From: Clostridiaceae bacterium BRH_c20a
GTDB lineage: Bacteria; Bacillota; Peptococcia; Peptococcales; BICA1-8
Direction: 5' to 3'
Length of the DNA: 36,531 nucleotides
NCBI GenBank assembly: GCA_000961765.1
Contig: LADT01000043.1
Coordinates: 1 to 36,531, forward strand
Shown here piece after piece: positions 26,103 through 33,635 of the stretch. Made by a program: the position numbers and the translations under genes. The stretch's first letter is position 1, and each line of letters begins with the position of its first letter. Under the pieces are notes generated by a model. It saw only the letters and a list, made by a program, of their open reading frames with translations, was not told the origin of the DNA and did not search any database.

Positions 26103-28394
26103 ATGGACAACATCTATAAAAGAAAAGTAAGTAGAAGAAATTTTTTAAAGACCTCCTCGTTAATAGGTGGAGGCTTGACCATTAATTTTTTAAAAGGTGA
26201 AAAAGTCAGAGCCAATGAGGACCAACCCCTATTGAGTCCTCAAGGAACATGGGTCTACACCTGTTGCCATATGTGTGGTGGGGGAACAGGAATAAAAGTA
26301 CAAGTTGTCGATGGCGTTGCCTATAAAATAGAACCTAATGCTTATAATCCATTGGGAGTATGTAATATATCTCAAGATTATGAAAAAGAAGCCTCAAAAG
26401 GTAGTGCTGTGTGTCCTAAAGGTAATGCAGGCCTTATGTCCTTATATGACCCCGACAGAGTAAAAAAGCCCTTGCTGAGGACTAACAAGCAAAAAGGAAA
26501 AGGAGTAGACCCTAAATGGCAGGAAATTTCCTGGGAGAAAGCCTTTGAATTAATTACCCAGCGGCTTAAAAAACTACAAGACCAGAGTACACCTGAGAGG
26601 TTGATTACTTTTTCTGAAAGTACTATTGCTAAAGATATACAGCAGGATTTTGGCAATTTGTTTGGCACACCTAATGTCAGTTTCCATACAAATCTCTGCA
26701 GTGCCTCTAGAAAAGCGGCAGCTTTAAGCATAACAGGGGAAGCAGAACCCTTAGGTGATTATGCTAATACAAACTATATGTTGATTTTTGGTTGGAATCC
26801 TCTAGGTGCAACAAAATGGTCCCATTTGCCTAAAATAATAACTAAAGGGATAAAAAATGGGGCAAAGCTTGTTGTTATTGATCCTTGGTGTAATGAAACA
26901 GCAAGTAAAGCTCACCAATGGATAGCCATTAAGCCAGGCGCCGATGGAGCATTAGCACTTGCTATTGGACATATCCTTATTAGAGAAGGATTATATAATA
27001 AGGAATTTGTGGATAATTGGACTGCGGGCTTTAATGAATATGCCCAATATGTAAAAGATAAGACACCGGAATGGGCTGCGCTAATAACTGGTGTGCCTAT
27101 CGAAACAATTAATCAATTGGCTAGAGAATTAGCTGATGCCCATGCGGCAATTGTCGATACTTGGGCAGGGCCTGGTCATCACTCAAATGCAGTTGATAAT
27201 ATGCGGGCTATTTTTATGCTCAACCTATTACTAGGGACTATTGATAAACCAGGAGGACTGTTACTGCCGAGAAAATCCATCCTTAATAAGGGTCCTCTTA
27301 AACTCAAGAAAATATCAAAGAGTCGCTTTGATGGTTTGGATAATTATCCTTTAGGCCATAGTTCCGGGGTTTATGTAGAAACTATGGAAAAATTAAGAGA
27401 AGGAAATGGTCCTTATCCCTTAGAGGTTGGTATTGCTACAATGACTAACTTGGTGTTCTCAGTACCGGGAACGGAGCAGGTAATTGAAGCCATAAAAAAG
27501 CTGGACTTTTTTGTAGTAATAGATAATTATTTAAGTGAAACTGCTTTGTTGGCAGATATAGTATTACCAGGAACTACTTATTTAGAGAGATATGGATTGG
27601 TAAGCAGGGGGATAACCTGGCCTATGGTGGCTTTGAGGCAGCCTGTAGTAGAACCTACCTTTGGGCAGTACCCGGAGTACGATATTTTTATACAATTAGG
27701 TCGTAGATTAAGGCTTAAAGATGCTGAAGAAATGGAGCCTTTTGCCAATCTAACCTATGAAGAATATCTTGATTTTAATCTATATTATTCTCTTGGTTTT
27801 GGACTAGAACAGCTTAAAAAAATGCCCGGGGCGGTTTGGCAAGACCCTAAAGGAACAGTGTTTCAGAAATATAAAGAAGGGCTTAATACCCCCACAGCTC
27901 GTTTTCAGTTTACTCTTAATAGCTATAATGGGAAAAAAATTTATGATATTTATGGTCAGGATGCCGGAGGGCTTCCTGTTTATAGAGAAAAAAAATGGCA
28001 GCCTGATGAGGAATATCCACTATATTTAATATCCTGGAAACAAGCTAACCATACCCATAGTAGAACCTTTAATAATCCTTATTTAATGGATATAAAAAAT
28101 TACAATCCTTTATATATGAATATTACAACAGCCCAGGATTTAGGTATTAATGACGGCGATAGCGTTTGGGTGGAATCTCCCTACAGTAAAGATAAGGCTA
28201 TAGTTAAGGTAATAGATGGTATTCATCCCCAGGTAGTTGGTTGGCAATGGGGGTATGGACACTGGGGATTTGGAAAGGTGGCTCAAGGTAAAGGAACTAA
28301 TGCTAGTCAGTTTAATTTTCTGCAAGCTGAGCCTATTAGTGGTCAAGCCTTACACAAGGAAGTTTGTGTGAGAGTGTATAAAGCCTCAATTTGA
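26103..28394 (+). CDS. Module 3 A subunit: short (PsrA/PhsA-size) molybdopterin reductase, altered FS0 motif
   Basis: ATG 26103 is chosen over ATG 26088 because GGGGTG is correctly spaced; 763 residues. The Tat signal is canonical (VSRRNFLKTSS). The proximal-cluster motif is odd: C54, C55, C58 and then Thr62 where the third Cys of CxxCxxxC is expected. C104 (AVCPKG) is the usual last ligand, and C87 is an extra Cys. The molybdenum ligand is probably Cys199 (HTNLCSASR). YDPDRVKKPLLR, GPGHHSNAVDNMRAIFML and KPGADGALALAIGH are standard family blocks, and the C-terminal domain ends with HWGFGKV. Size and blocks place it near polysulfide/thiosulfate reductases, with arsenate reductase (ArrA) a further possibility. 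It is only distantly related to the module 1 and 2 A subunits. Confidence 0.87.
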   Translation: MDNIYKRKVSRRNFLKTSSLIGGGLTINFLKGEKVRANEDQPLLSPQGTWVYTCCHMCGGGTGIKVQVVDGVAYKIEPNAYNPLGVCNISQDYEKEASKGSAVCPKGNAGLMSLYDPDRVKKPLLRTNKQKGKGVDPKWQEISWEKAFELITQRLKKLQDQSTPERLITFSESTIAKDIQQDFGNLFGTPNVSFHTNLCSASRKAAALSITGEAEPLGDYANTNYMLIFGWNPLGATKWSHLPKIITKGIKNGAKLVVIDPWCNETASKAHQWIAIKPGADGALALAIGHILIREGLYNKEFVDNWTAGFNEYAQYVKDKTPEWAALITGVPIETINQLARELADAHAAIVDTWAGPGHHSNAVDNMRAIFMLNLLLGTIDKPGGLLLPRKSILNKGPLKLKKISKSRFDGLDNYPLGHSSGVYVETMEKLREGNGPYPLEVGIATMTNLVFSVPGTEQVIEAIKKLDFFVVIDNYLSETALLADIVLPGTTYLERYGLVSRGITWPMVALRQPVVEPTFGQYPEYDIFIQLGRRLRLKDAEEMEPFANLTYEEYLDFNLYYSLGFGLEQLKKMPGAVWQDPKGTVFQKYKEGLNTPTARFQFTLNSYNGKKIYDIYGQDAGGLPVYREKKWQPDEEYPLYLISWKQANHTHSRTFNNPYLMDIKNYNPLYMNITTAQDLGINDGDSVWVESPYSKDKAIVKVIDGIHPQVVGWQWGYGHWGFGKVAQGKGTNASQFNFLQAEPISGQALHKEVCVRVYKASI

Positions 28395-28402
28395 AGTTAG
28401 TA

Positions 28403-28414
28403 AGGGTTTTCCCT
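28403..28414. promoter_or_regulatory. Dyad AGGG-TTTT-CCCT upstream of tatA
   Basis: Four-base exact arms with a 4-nt T spacer lie 8 nt after the module 3 stop and 110 nt before tatA. It has the same frame as the dyads at 673, 6341 and 15297, but a different spacer. Confidence 0.25.
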
Positions 28415-28524
28415 ATATTTATTTGAGTTGAAATAGAGGATTGTCCTAATTGATTAATACTAATATTTATTATTAAATTATGATAGAAGAAATATTAATA
28501 AAACTTTATTAAGGGGGAGATTAT

Positions 28525-28719
28525 TTGTTTGGAATATTACCTAATATTGGCTTACCTGAATTGTTATTGATTTTGGCCCTTGCCTTAATAATTTTTGGTC
28601 CAGGCAAATTACCGGAAGTAGGAAAAGCAATGGGTAAAAGTATAAAGGAATTTAAAGGTGCTGTAAGTTCAACCCAAAAGGAAATCTTAGATTCAGTAGA
28701 TGAAAAAGAAAAAGCATAA
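28525..28719 (+). CDS. tatA: Twin-arginine translocase subunit TatA
   Basis: TTG start after AAGGGGGAG; 64 residues. A short N-terminal membrane helix ([21 protein letters not shown]) with the FGPxxLP hinge leads into the amphipathic helix ([15 protein letters not shown]) and a charged tail. TatA forms the pore for folded, cofactor-loaded exports such as the Tat-signalled A and B subunits upstream. No tatC is in this window, so the receptor must be elsewhere. Placing tatA at the end of a Tat-dependent respiratory cluster is common. Confidence 0.93.
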   Translation: MFGILPNIGLPELLLILALALIIFGPGKLPEVGKAMGKSIKEFKGAVSSTQKEILDSVDEKEKA

Positions 28720-28740
28720 TTAAAGCAAAAGAACATACAC

Positions 28741-28890
28741 CTCCCTCATATATTCTCCGAGGCTGTATTTCCTAAGGATTATTCTATGGAATACAGCCCT
28801 GAGTAAAAAACAATTTTACTCACGGGGTATAGCTGGAAACGGTTATACCTCCCCTTTCTTGGAAAGGAGAATAAGTGATAGGCTTAGTCT
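28741..28890 (+). promoter_or_regulatory. Molybdenum-cofactor (Moco/Tuco family) riboswitch aptamer
   Basis: Closing stem TATTCTCC (28751-28758) with GGAGAATA (28866-28873). Stem GGCTGTATTTCC/GGAATACAGCC (28761-28798). Hairpin GAGTAAAA/TTTTACTC (28801-28821). Stem GGTATA/TATACC around GGAAACGG (28826-28849), and CTTTC/GAAAG near 28854-28866. The multistem layout and the GGAAACGG and GGAAAGGAG segments agree with the Moco RNA motif. The extra hairpin suggests Moco rather than the tungsten form. It precedes mobA/moeA-like genes, the expected target. A short alternative pairing GATAG/CTATC (28877-28893) overlaps the terminator's left arm. Confidence 0.8.
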
Positions 28891-28924
28891 ATCCTTATCT
28901 CTATTTCTGAGATAAGGATTTTTT
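28891..28924 (+). terminator. Riboswitch expression-platform terminator
   Basis: A perfect 11-bp stem ATCCTTATCTC/GAGATAAGGAT with 7-nt loop and a TTTTT tail lies 20 nt before the mobA start. Cofactor binding upstream would favour this stop. Confidence 0.88.
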
Positions 28925-28943
28925 GTTGGAAAGAGGGACCAAA

Positions 28944-29208
28944 ATGGAGCTGGGATTAATTGTTCTTGCCGGTGGAAAAAGCAGTCGTATGGGTAAAGAT
29001 AAAGCTTTTCTACAATTTAGTAACGGCACAATGCCTGAGATTATAATTAAAAAAACCAAAGAGTGCGGCTTTAAAGAAATTCTCTTAGTTCCAAATGATA
29101 AAGAAAATGAAGGTTACTGATAATATTTTCTTTAATATAAACACGCCCGAAGATTTTAATAAAGGTAAAGAGTACCATGAAGGGAGCATAGAACTATGGA
29201 AAAGATAA
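28944..29208 (+). pseudogene. mobA: mobA remnant with large internal deletion
   Basis: From ATG 28944 the frame is a perfect MobA N-terminus, LIVLAGGKSSRMGKDKAFL, the GTP-binding loop. After 58 codons the frame reaches a stop. In another frame the DNA continues directly with the MobA C-terminus, NIFFNINTPEDFNKGKEY, ending at 29208. Roughly 100 or more codons are gone along with the frame. MobA attaches GMP to molybdopterin to make the dinucleotide form that DMSO-reductase-family enzymes need. It overlaps the next gene start by 13 nt. Clearly non-functional as read. Confidence 0.85.
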
Positions 29209-29991
29209 GAGTAGAAGATGCTGTGGGAATGGTATTATGTCATGATATTACAAAAATAGTACCTAATGAATTTAAGGGCAGGGCTTTTAAAAAAGGAAAT
29301 TAACGGAATAGATGATATTATGTTTGCAACCTCCCATAATAACAGATCTATAAAAGAGGGAGAAAAAGTAGCAGGCACCAGAATAATACCATTAGTAATT
29401 GATGAAAAACCAATAAAACATATTGAGAATCTCTGTTCCAAAGAGAGTTTGGTTGAGATCACAGCGTATAAGCCATATAAAGTTGGGGTAGTCACAACAG
29501 GAAATGAAGTATTTTATGGAAGGATACAAGATGCCTTTGGACCTGTTTTAAGAAAGAAGCTACAGCCATATGGCAGTGAGATAATTACCCAAGTCATGGT
29601 TCCCGACTCAAAAGAGCTTATTAAAAAATCCATTGAAAAGCTTATAGAACAAGGTGCAGAAGTTATCCTTACCACTGGTGGTATGTCAGTGGACCCTGAT
29701 GATGTTACTCCGTCTGCGATTAAGGAATTAGGGACAAATATTGTGACCTATGGAGCACCGGTATTACCAGGAGCAATGTTCTTAATGGGATACTTAAATG
29801 ATATTCCTATTATGGGTCTGCCGGGGTGTGTTATGTATGAAAAAACCACAATATTTGATTTAATATTACCCCGGGTATTAACAGGAGAAATAATCAGCAA
29901 AGCTGATTTTATAGAATTAGGTCATGGAGGACTCTGTTTAGAGTGTAAACCATGTACTTTTCCCCATTGCAGCTTTGGAAAAGGGGTATGA
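29196..29991 (+). pseudogene. moeA-like molybdopterin biosynthesis gene, internally deleted
   Basis: ATG 29196 follows GAAGGGAG; the frame gives EKIRVEDAVGMVLCHDITKI and GRAFKKG, then stops at 29301. From about 29266 another frame carries the rest: NGIDDIMFATSHNNRSIKEG, the molybdopterin-binding fold with VGVVTTGNEVFYGRI and LTTGGMSVDPDDVTPSAI, and a Cys-rich end LCLECKPCTFPHCSFG. About 60-70 residues between the two parts are missing and the frame is shifted. MoeA-type proteins insert molybdate into molybdopterin. The downstream 241-codon frame could in theory make a partial protein, but it has no ribosome site. Confidence 0.8.
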
Positions 29992-30047
29992 AAATGAATT
30001 GAATTAATTCAAAAGGCAAATAACATATTAAGTAAGGAGAAATAATA

Positions 30048-30911
30048 ATGAAGGTATTAGTAACAGGTGCTTCTGGCAATGTGGGAAGCTTTGTAGTAAA
30101 AGAATTATTAAGAATGGGTGAAAAAGTAGTAACCGCAGGGACAGATACTAAAAAGCTTGAAAACATGTTTGGTGACAAAGTTAATGTAGTTAAATTTGAT
30201 TTTACCGAGGAAATGACATTTGAGGATGCTTTGAATGACGTAGATAGAGTATTTCTAATGAGACCACCTCATATTGGTAAACCACAGGATTTATATCCTT
30301 TTATTGATGCTTTGAAACTTTTCGATATTAAGCTAGTCTCCTTTTTATCATTAATGGGTGTTGAAAATAACACAATACCTCCTCATTATAAAATAGAAAA
30401 ATACATTGAAAAAGTTGGAATTCCTTATGCACATATACGTCCAGGATTCTTTATGCAGAATCTATCTGGTATACATTCAATAGAAATTAAAGAACAGGAT
30501 AAGATTTTTATACCAGCAGGAAAAAGCAAGACAAGCTTCATAGATGCTGCAGATATCGGACTTTCCATCGCTACATTACTGCATGAGTTTGAGATATATA
30601 AAAATACTGCTCACACTATTACAGGGCCTGAAGCTCTAGATTATTACCAGATAGCAGAAATATTAAGCAAGGTTACAGGAAGAAAAATTACATATAGTAA
30701 GCCGGGATATCTGAAATATCGAAGCTATTATATAAAAGAACGTAGACTAAATAAGGGATTTGTAAATGTGACTGTAGCTCTTTATTTTATGACAAGAATG
30801 GGTACTGCAAAAGAAGTGACAGACGAGTTTTATAAACTAACAGGAAAAAAACCGAGAACATTTGAAGAGTTTGCAAGAGAAAATATAGAATTTTTTATAA
30901 AGCAAAAATGA
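30048..30911 (+). CDS. NmrA-like NAD(P)-binding protein (atypical SDR)
   Basis: AAGGAGAAA lies 8 nt before ATG 30048; 287 residues, complete. The N-terminal VLVTGASGNVGSFVVKELL is a Rossmann fold with the GxxGxxG pattern. It has MRPPHIG and SLMGVENNTIPPHYKIEKYI segments, the HIRPGFFMQNL motif and a C-terminal helical part (GKKPRTFEEFARENIEFF), as in NmrA/azoreductase-like SDRs. Members act as redox sensors or quinone/azo reductases; the substrate cannot be told. The usual catalytic Tyr-x3-Lys appears as HYKIEKY. It has no link to the molybdenum genes and probably its own transcript. Confidence 0.85.
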   Translation: MKVLVTGASGNVGSFVVKELLRMGEKVVTAGTDTKKLENMFGDKVNVVKFDFTEEMTFEDALNDVDRVFLMRPPHIGKPQDLYPFIDALKLFDIKLVSFLSLMGVENNTIPPHYKIEKYIEKVGIPYAHIRPGFFMQNLSGIHSIEIKEQDKIFIPAGKSKTSFIDAADIGLSIATLLHEFEIYKNTAHTITGPEALDYYQIAEILSKVTGRKITYSKPGYLKYRSYYIKERRLNKGFVNVTVALYFMTRMGTAKEVTDEFYKLTGKKPRTFEEFARENIEFFIKQK

Positions 30912-31019
30912 CACATTTTAGAGCAGGTTGGACATAAGAAGAGAAAATGAACCTTTGCCGAGAAACATGGTATTGTAAAAGTTGATTATGCGACTATCCT
31001 TGCCACTCTAGCCACTAAT

Positions 31020-31056
31020 ACACCCCTTTGGCAAATTATACCATGGGGGTGTTTTG
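31020..31056 (+). terminator. Intrinsic terminator after the NmrA-like gene
   Basis: ACACCCC (31020-31026) pairs with GGGGTGT (31046-31052), with further inner pairs (TTTGG/CCATG, one mismatch) and a TTTT tail. Confidence 0.75.
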
Positions 31057-31133
31057 TGTCAATATCCCCGTCCCCTTATAATCCTACCTTTCATCCGTGG
31101 AGTATAGATAGAAAAAAGCAGTAAGGTTTTTTA

Positions 31134-31211
31134 TTGAGTATATTAATTATTGTTTATATCATTGCTTATGCAGTAATTAGTTTTATAAGCAGTATAATAG
31201 CTGTCAGCTGA
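31134..31211 (+). CDS. Possible 25-residue single-helix membrane peptide
   Basis: TTG 31134 is 7 nt after GTAAGG and gives a 25-codon frame, ILIIVYIIAYAVISFISSII in its core, ending at TGA 31211. The whole peptide is one membrane helix. Such short frames also arise by chance in AT-rich DNA, and no relatives are known to me. Confidence 0.2.
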   Translation: MSILIIVYIIAYAVISFISSIIAVS

Positions 31212-31235
31212 ATAATTTCTAGGAGATGGATATTT

Positions 31236-31502
31236 ATGGAGGAAAGAACTAGCCATAGTCTAATCATTTTTTCATGTTTAGCATCCTTTTAGATCAATAG
31301 ACAGCTCAATATAATTTATTTCGACAAAATTCCCGAAGGTTTTAGGAAAAACAGTGGCGAATCAATTTAAAAGGGAATTTGGAAATATTTAGATGAATTT
31401 GCCAATAGGGTTGTTTATGAAGAAGTATCCGTATATCTTAAAGGAAAACTTGGTGTTAATGCTATGAAAGTAGATAGACACCTTTATGACCATATGAAAT
31501 AA
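31236..31502 (+). pseudogene. Degenerate gene with two in-frame stops, unidentified
   Basis: TAGGAGAT precedes ATG 31236. One frame runs 88 codons with only two stops (TAG 31290-31292 and TAA near 31377). The last part, YLDEFANRVVYEEVSVYLKG, has normal coding composition. I do not recognise the family. The rest of the 30912-31645 gap holds a terminator, the possible membrane peptide and AT-rich DNA without visible genes. Confidence 0.35.
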
Positions 31503-31669
31503 GGTTCTTTTAATTATCCATGATTGTTATTAATAAATTGACCTTTAAAAAAATTTAAAAGGAATAAAAAACCTTACTACTATTTAAAAAAATGCAGAAA
31601 AATATTGTAAATTATAGGTATTTAATGTAAAATAAAAAAGAACATATGTTTGGGAATGGGGGTGGGCGG

Positions 31670-32491
31670 ATGCAATCCTTTGGCGGACCATGGACCTTGC
31701 TAAAACTTAATGTTCTGGATAAGTATCTAAATTTTTATGTTACTGCAATGCAAAGAAAGCCATTTAGATTATGCTATTTTGATGCCTTTGCGGGAAGTGG
31801 TAATATTGACATTAAAGACATTGGGCCAATTCCTGGTTCAGCACTAAAAGCTATTGATTATCCTTTTGATAAGTACTTTTTTATAGAAAAAAGCGAGGAT
31901 TATGCTCATCGATTAGATCAAAATATTATAGTTAAGAGTAAAAATAAGAATATAAATTATGAAATAATTATTGGCGACTGTAATGAATTATTACAGAAAA
32001 TAAACTCTTTTCAATGGTATAAGAATTATTGGCGGGGAGTTATATTTTTAGACCCTTATGCTATGGAACTAAAATGGGATTCATTGGAATCAATAGCTAA
32101 AACAGAGGCATTTGATGTGTGGTATTTATTTCCTTTATCAGCTATGAACAGACTTATGAGAAGAGATGGAAACATAGAAGAATCCCATAGAGCAATAATA
32201 AATGACTTATTAGGAACAATTGATTGGGAAGAGGAAATATATTATGAATCGCCTCAATTATCGCTTTTTGGTGAACAGGATAGGGAGAGAGTACATGTAA
32301 CTGAAATTGAAAAGTATGTAATCAAACGATTAAAAACAATTTTCCCAGGAGTTTCAGATAAATCAAAACTTCTCAGAAACCCAGTTAATAACTCACCTAT
32401 GTTTATATTGTGTTTTGCAGTAAGTAATCCCAGCCCTAAAGCAATTAAGATTTCTTTAAAAATAGCGGATCATATTTTGACCCATACATAG
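31670..32491 (+). CDS. tcmP: Three-Cys-motif partner protein TcmP
   Basis: ATG 31670 follows GGGGGTGG and gives the family-type start MQSFGGPWTLLKL; ATG 31646 is possible but has no ribosome site. 273 residues. RLCYFDAFAGSGN resembles the glycine-rich SAM loop of Rossmann methyltransferases and IFLDPYAMELKWDSL the DPY-type motif, so a methyltransferase-like fold is likely. VWYLFPLSAMNRLMRRDG follows. TcmP proteins are named for constant pairing with a three-Cys-motif protein, here the next gene (43 nt downstream). The role of the pair is not established; it is often found on mobile or phage-related DNA. Confidence 0.85.
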   Translation: MQSFGGPWTLLKLNVLDKYLNFYVTAMQRKPFRLCYFDAFAGSGNIDIKDIGPIPGSALKAIDYPFDKYFFIEKSEDYAHRLDQNIIVKSKNKNINYEIIIGDCNELLQKINSFQWYKNYWRGVIFLDPYAMELKWDSLESIAKTEAFDVWYLFPLSAMNRLMRRDGNIEESHRAIINDLLGTIDWEEEIYYESPQLSLFGEQDRERVHVTEIEKYVIKRLKTIFPGVSDKSKLLRNPVNNSPMFILCFAVSNPSPKAIKISLKIADHILTHT

Positions 32492-32534
32492 AAAGCAAAA
32501 ATGAATCACATTAAAGTAAAGGAGTGTATGGTTA

Positions 32535-33257
32535 ATGGCATTGAATTCAAAAATTGAATGGACAGAAAGTACTTGGAACCCTGTAACTGGTTGTACGAAG
32601 GTATCAGAAGGTTGTAAAAATTGTTATGCTTTTACTATGGGAAAACGATTGAAACTCATGGGTAATGCAAAATATGCAAATGGTTTTAATGTTACCCTTC
32701 ACTCATATTGTATTGAAGATCCCCTTAAGTGGAAAAAACCATCTATTATTTTTGTAAACTCTATGTCTGACCTTTTTCATGATGAAGTTCCGTTTCGCTT
32801 TATTGAGAGTGTCTTTGATGTTATGAATAAAGCCACATTACATACCTTCCAAATATTAACTAAACGAGCTGATCGTTTAGCGGAATTAGCACCCTATCTA
32901 AATTGGACACCGAATATTTGGCAAGGTGTAACTGTTGAGAACGAGAATTATACTAATAGAATAAATTTTTTAAGAAAAGTACGATCAAAAGTCAGGTTTA
33001 TATCTTTTGAGCCTCTTCTTGGTGAGGTAAGGAATCTAGACTTAAGCGAAATTGATTGGGCTATTGTAGGTGGAGAAAGCGGTCCTAATGCTAGGGAAAT
33101 TAAAACGGACTGGGTCTTATCTATTAAAGAACAATGTGATTCGCAAGGAGTATTATTTTACTTTAAACAATGGGGAGGAACAAATAAAAAGAAGAGTGGA
33201 AGGTTACTATTAGGTCGAACCTGGGATGAAATGCCAAAGGTAGCAAATTTAAATTAA
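32535..33257 (+). CDS. Phage Gp37/Gp68-like (DUF5131) three-Cys-motif protein
   Basis: AAAGGAGTG lies before ATG 32535; 240 residues, complete. WTESTWNPVTGCTKVSEGC with the following KNC forms the C-x6-C-x2-C signature of the family, in the place a radical-SAM cluster motif would have. IIFVNSMSDLFHDEVP, FQILTKRADRL and FISFEPLLG are core strands of a TIM-barrel-like fold; VGGESGPNAREI is the family hallmark near the C-terminus. Some annotations treat the family as radical-SAM-like, but enzymatic activity is unproven. It is translated after tcmP, and the two probably form a two-gene unit. Confidence 0.88.
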   Translation: MALNSKIEWTESTWNPVTGCTKVSEGCKNCYAFTMGKRLKLMGNAKYANGFNVTLHSYCIEDPLKWKKPSIIFVNSMSDLFHDEVPFRFIESVFDVMNKATLHTFQILTKRADRLAELAPYLNWTPNIWQGVTVENENYTNRINFLRKVRSKVRFISFEPLLGEVRNLDLSEIDWAIVGGESGPNAREIKTDWVLSIKEQCDSQGVLFYFKQWGGTNKKKSGRLLLGRTWDEMPKVANLN

Positions 33258-33356
33258 CTGCTTGTTGCGGGTTTTTTTCGAAAAATAACAAGAGAAGCAA
33301 TGTGAGAGAAGCACGGCAGATGGTGTGTGGACGTTCTTAATAATGGAGGGATTAGT

Positions 33357-33548
33357 CTGATTTTAAGTGTAAGCCGCAGAACTGATATTCCTGCTTTTTA
33401 TCCAGACTGGTTTTTCAACCGTTTAAAAGAAGGATATGTTTTAGTGCGTAATCCAATGAATTATCAACAAGTAAGCAAAATTATGGTAAACCCTTCTTTA
33501 ATAGATTGTATTGTTTTTTGGACAAAAGAAGAGACAAATAACTTATAA
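33357..33548 (+). pseudogene. Truncated DUF1848 gene (N-terminal ~60 residues), CTG start
   Basis: GGAGGG (33345-33350) lies 6 nt before CTG 33357, which would give the family start MILSVSRRTDIPAFY. The frame continues FFNRLKEGYVLVRNPMN to CIVFWTKEE and then stops. DUF1848 proteins are about 300 residues with a C-terminal Cys motif, so roughly four fifths is missing. The sequence after the break is unrelated and leads into a tRNA-like remnant, suggesting a deletion or recombination junction near 33530. An upstream GTG frame exists but has no ribosome site. Confidence 0.75.
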
Positions 33549-33635
33549 CATGAAAAAGACTTTTATCAGCGGACGAAAGAGTTTCTATACAAAAACAAAA
33601 ATAACAACTGAAGTATTTTCTTGGCTTCCCTTATT

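Noticed and set aside
8907-28394. Selenocysteine (in-frame TGA) in the reductases
   Set aside because: All three A subunits are uninterrupted and show Cys where the molybdenum ligand is expected.
29266-29991. Intact shorter molybdopterin-binding protein from ATG 29266
   Set aside because: There is no ribosome site, and the upstream frame carries the true N-terminus of the same family; an internal deletion explains both.
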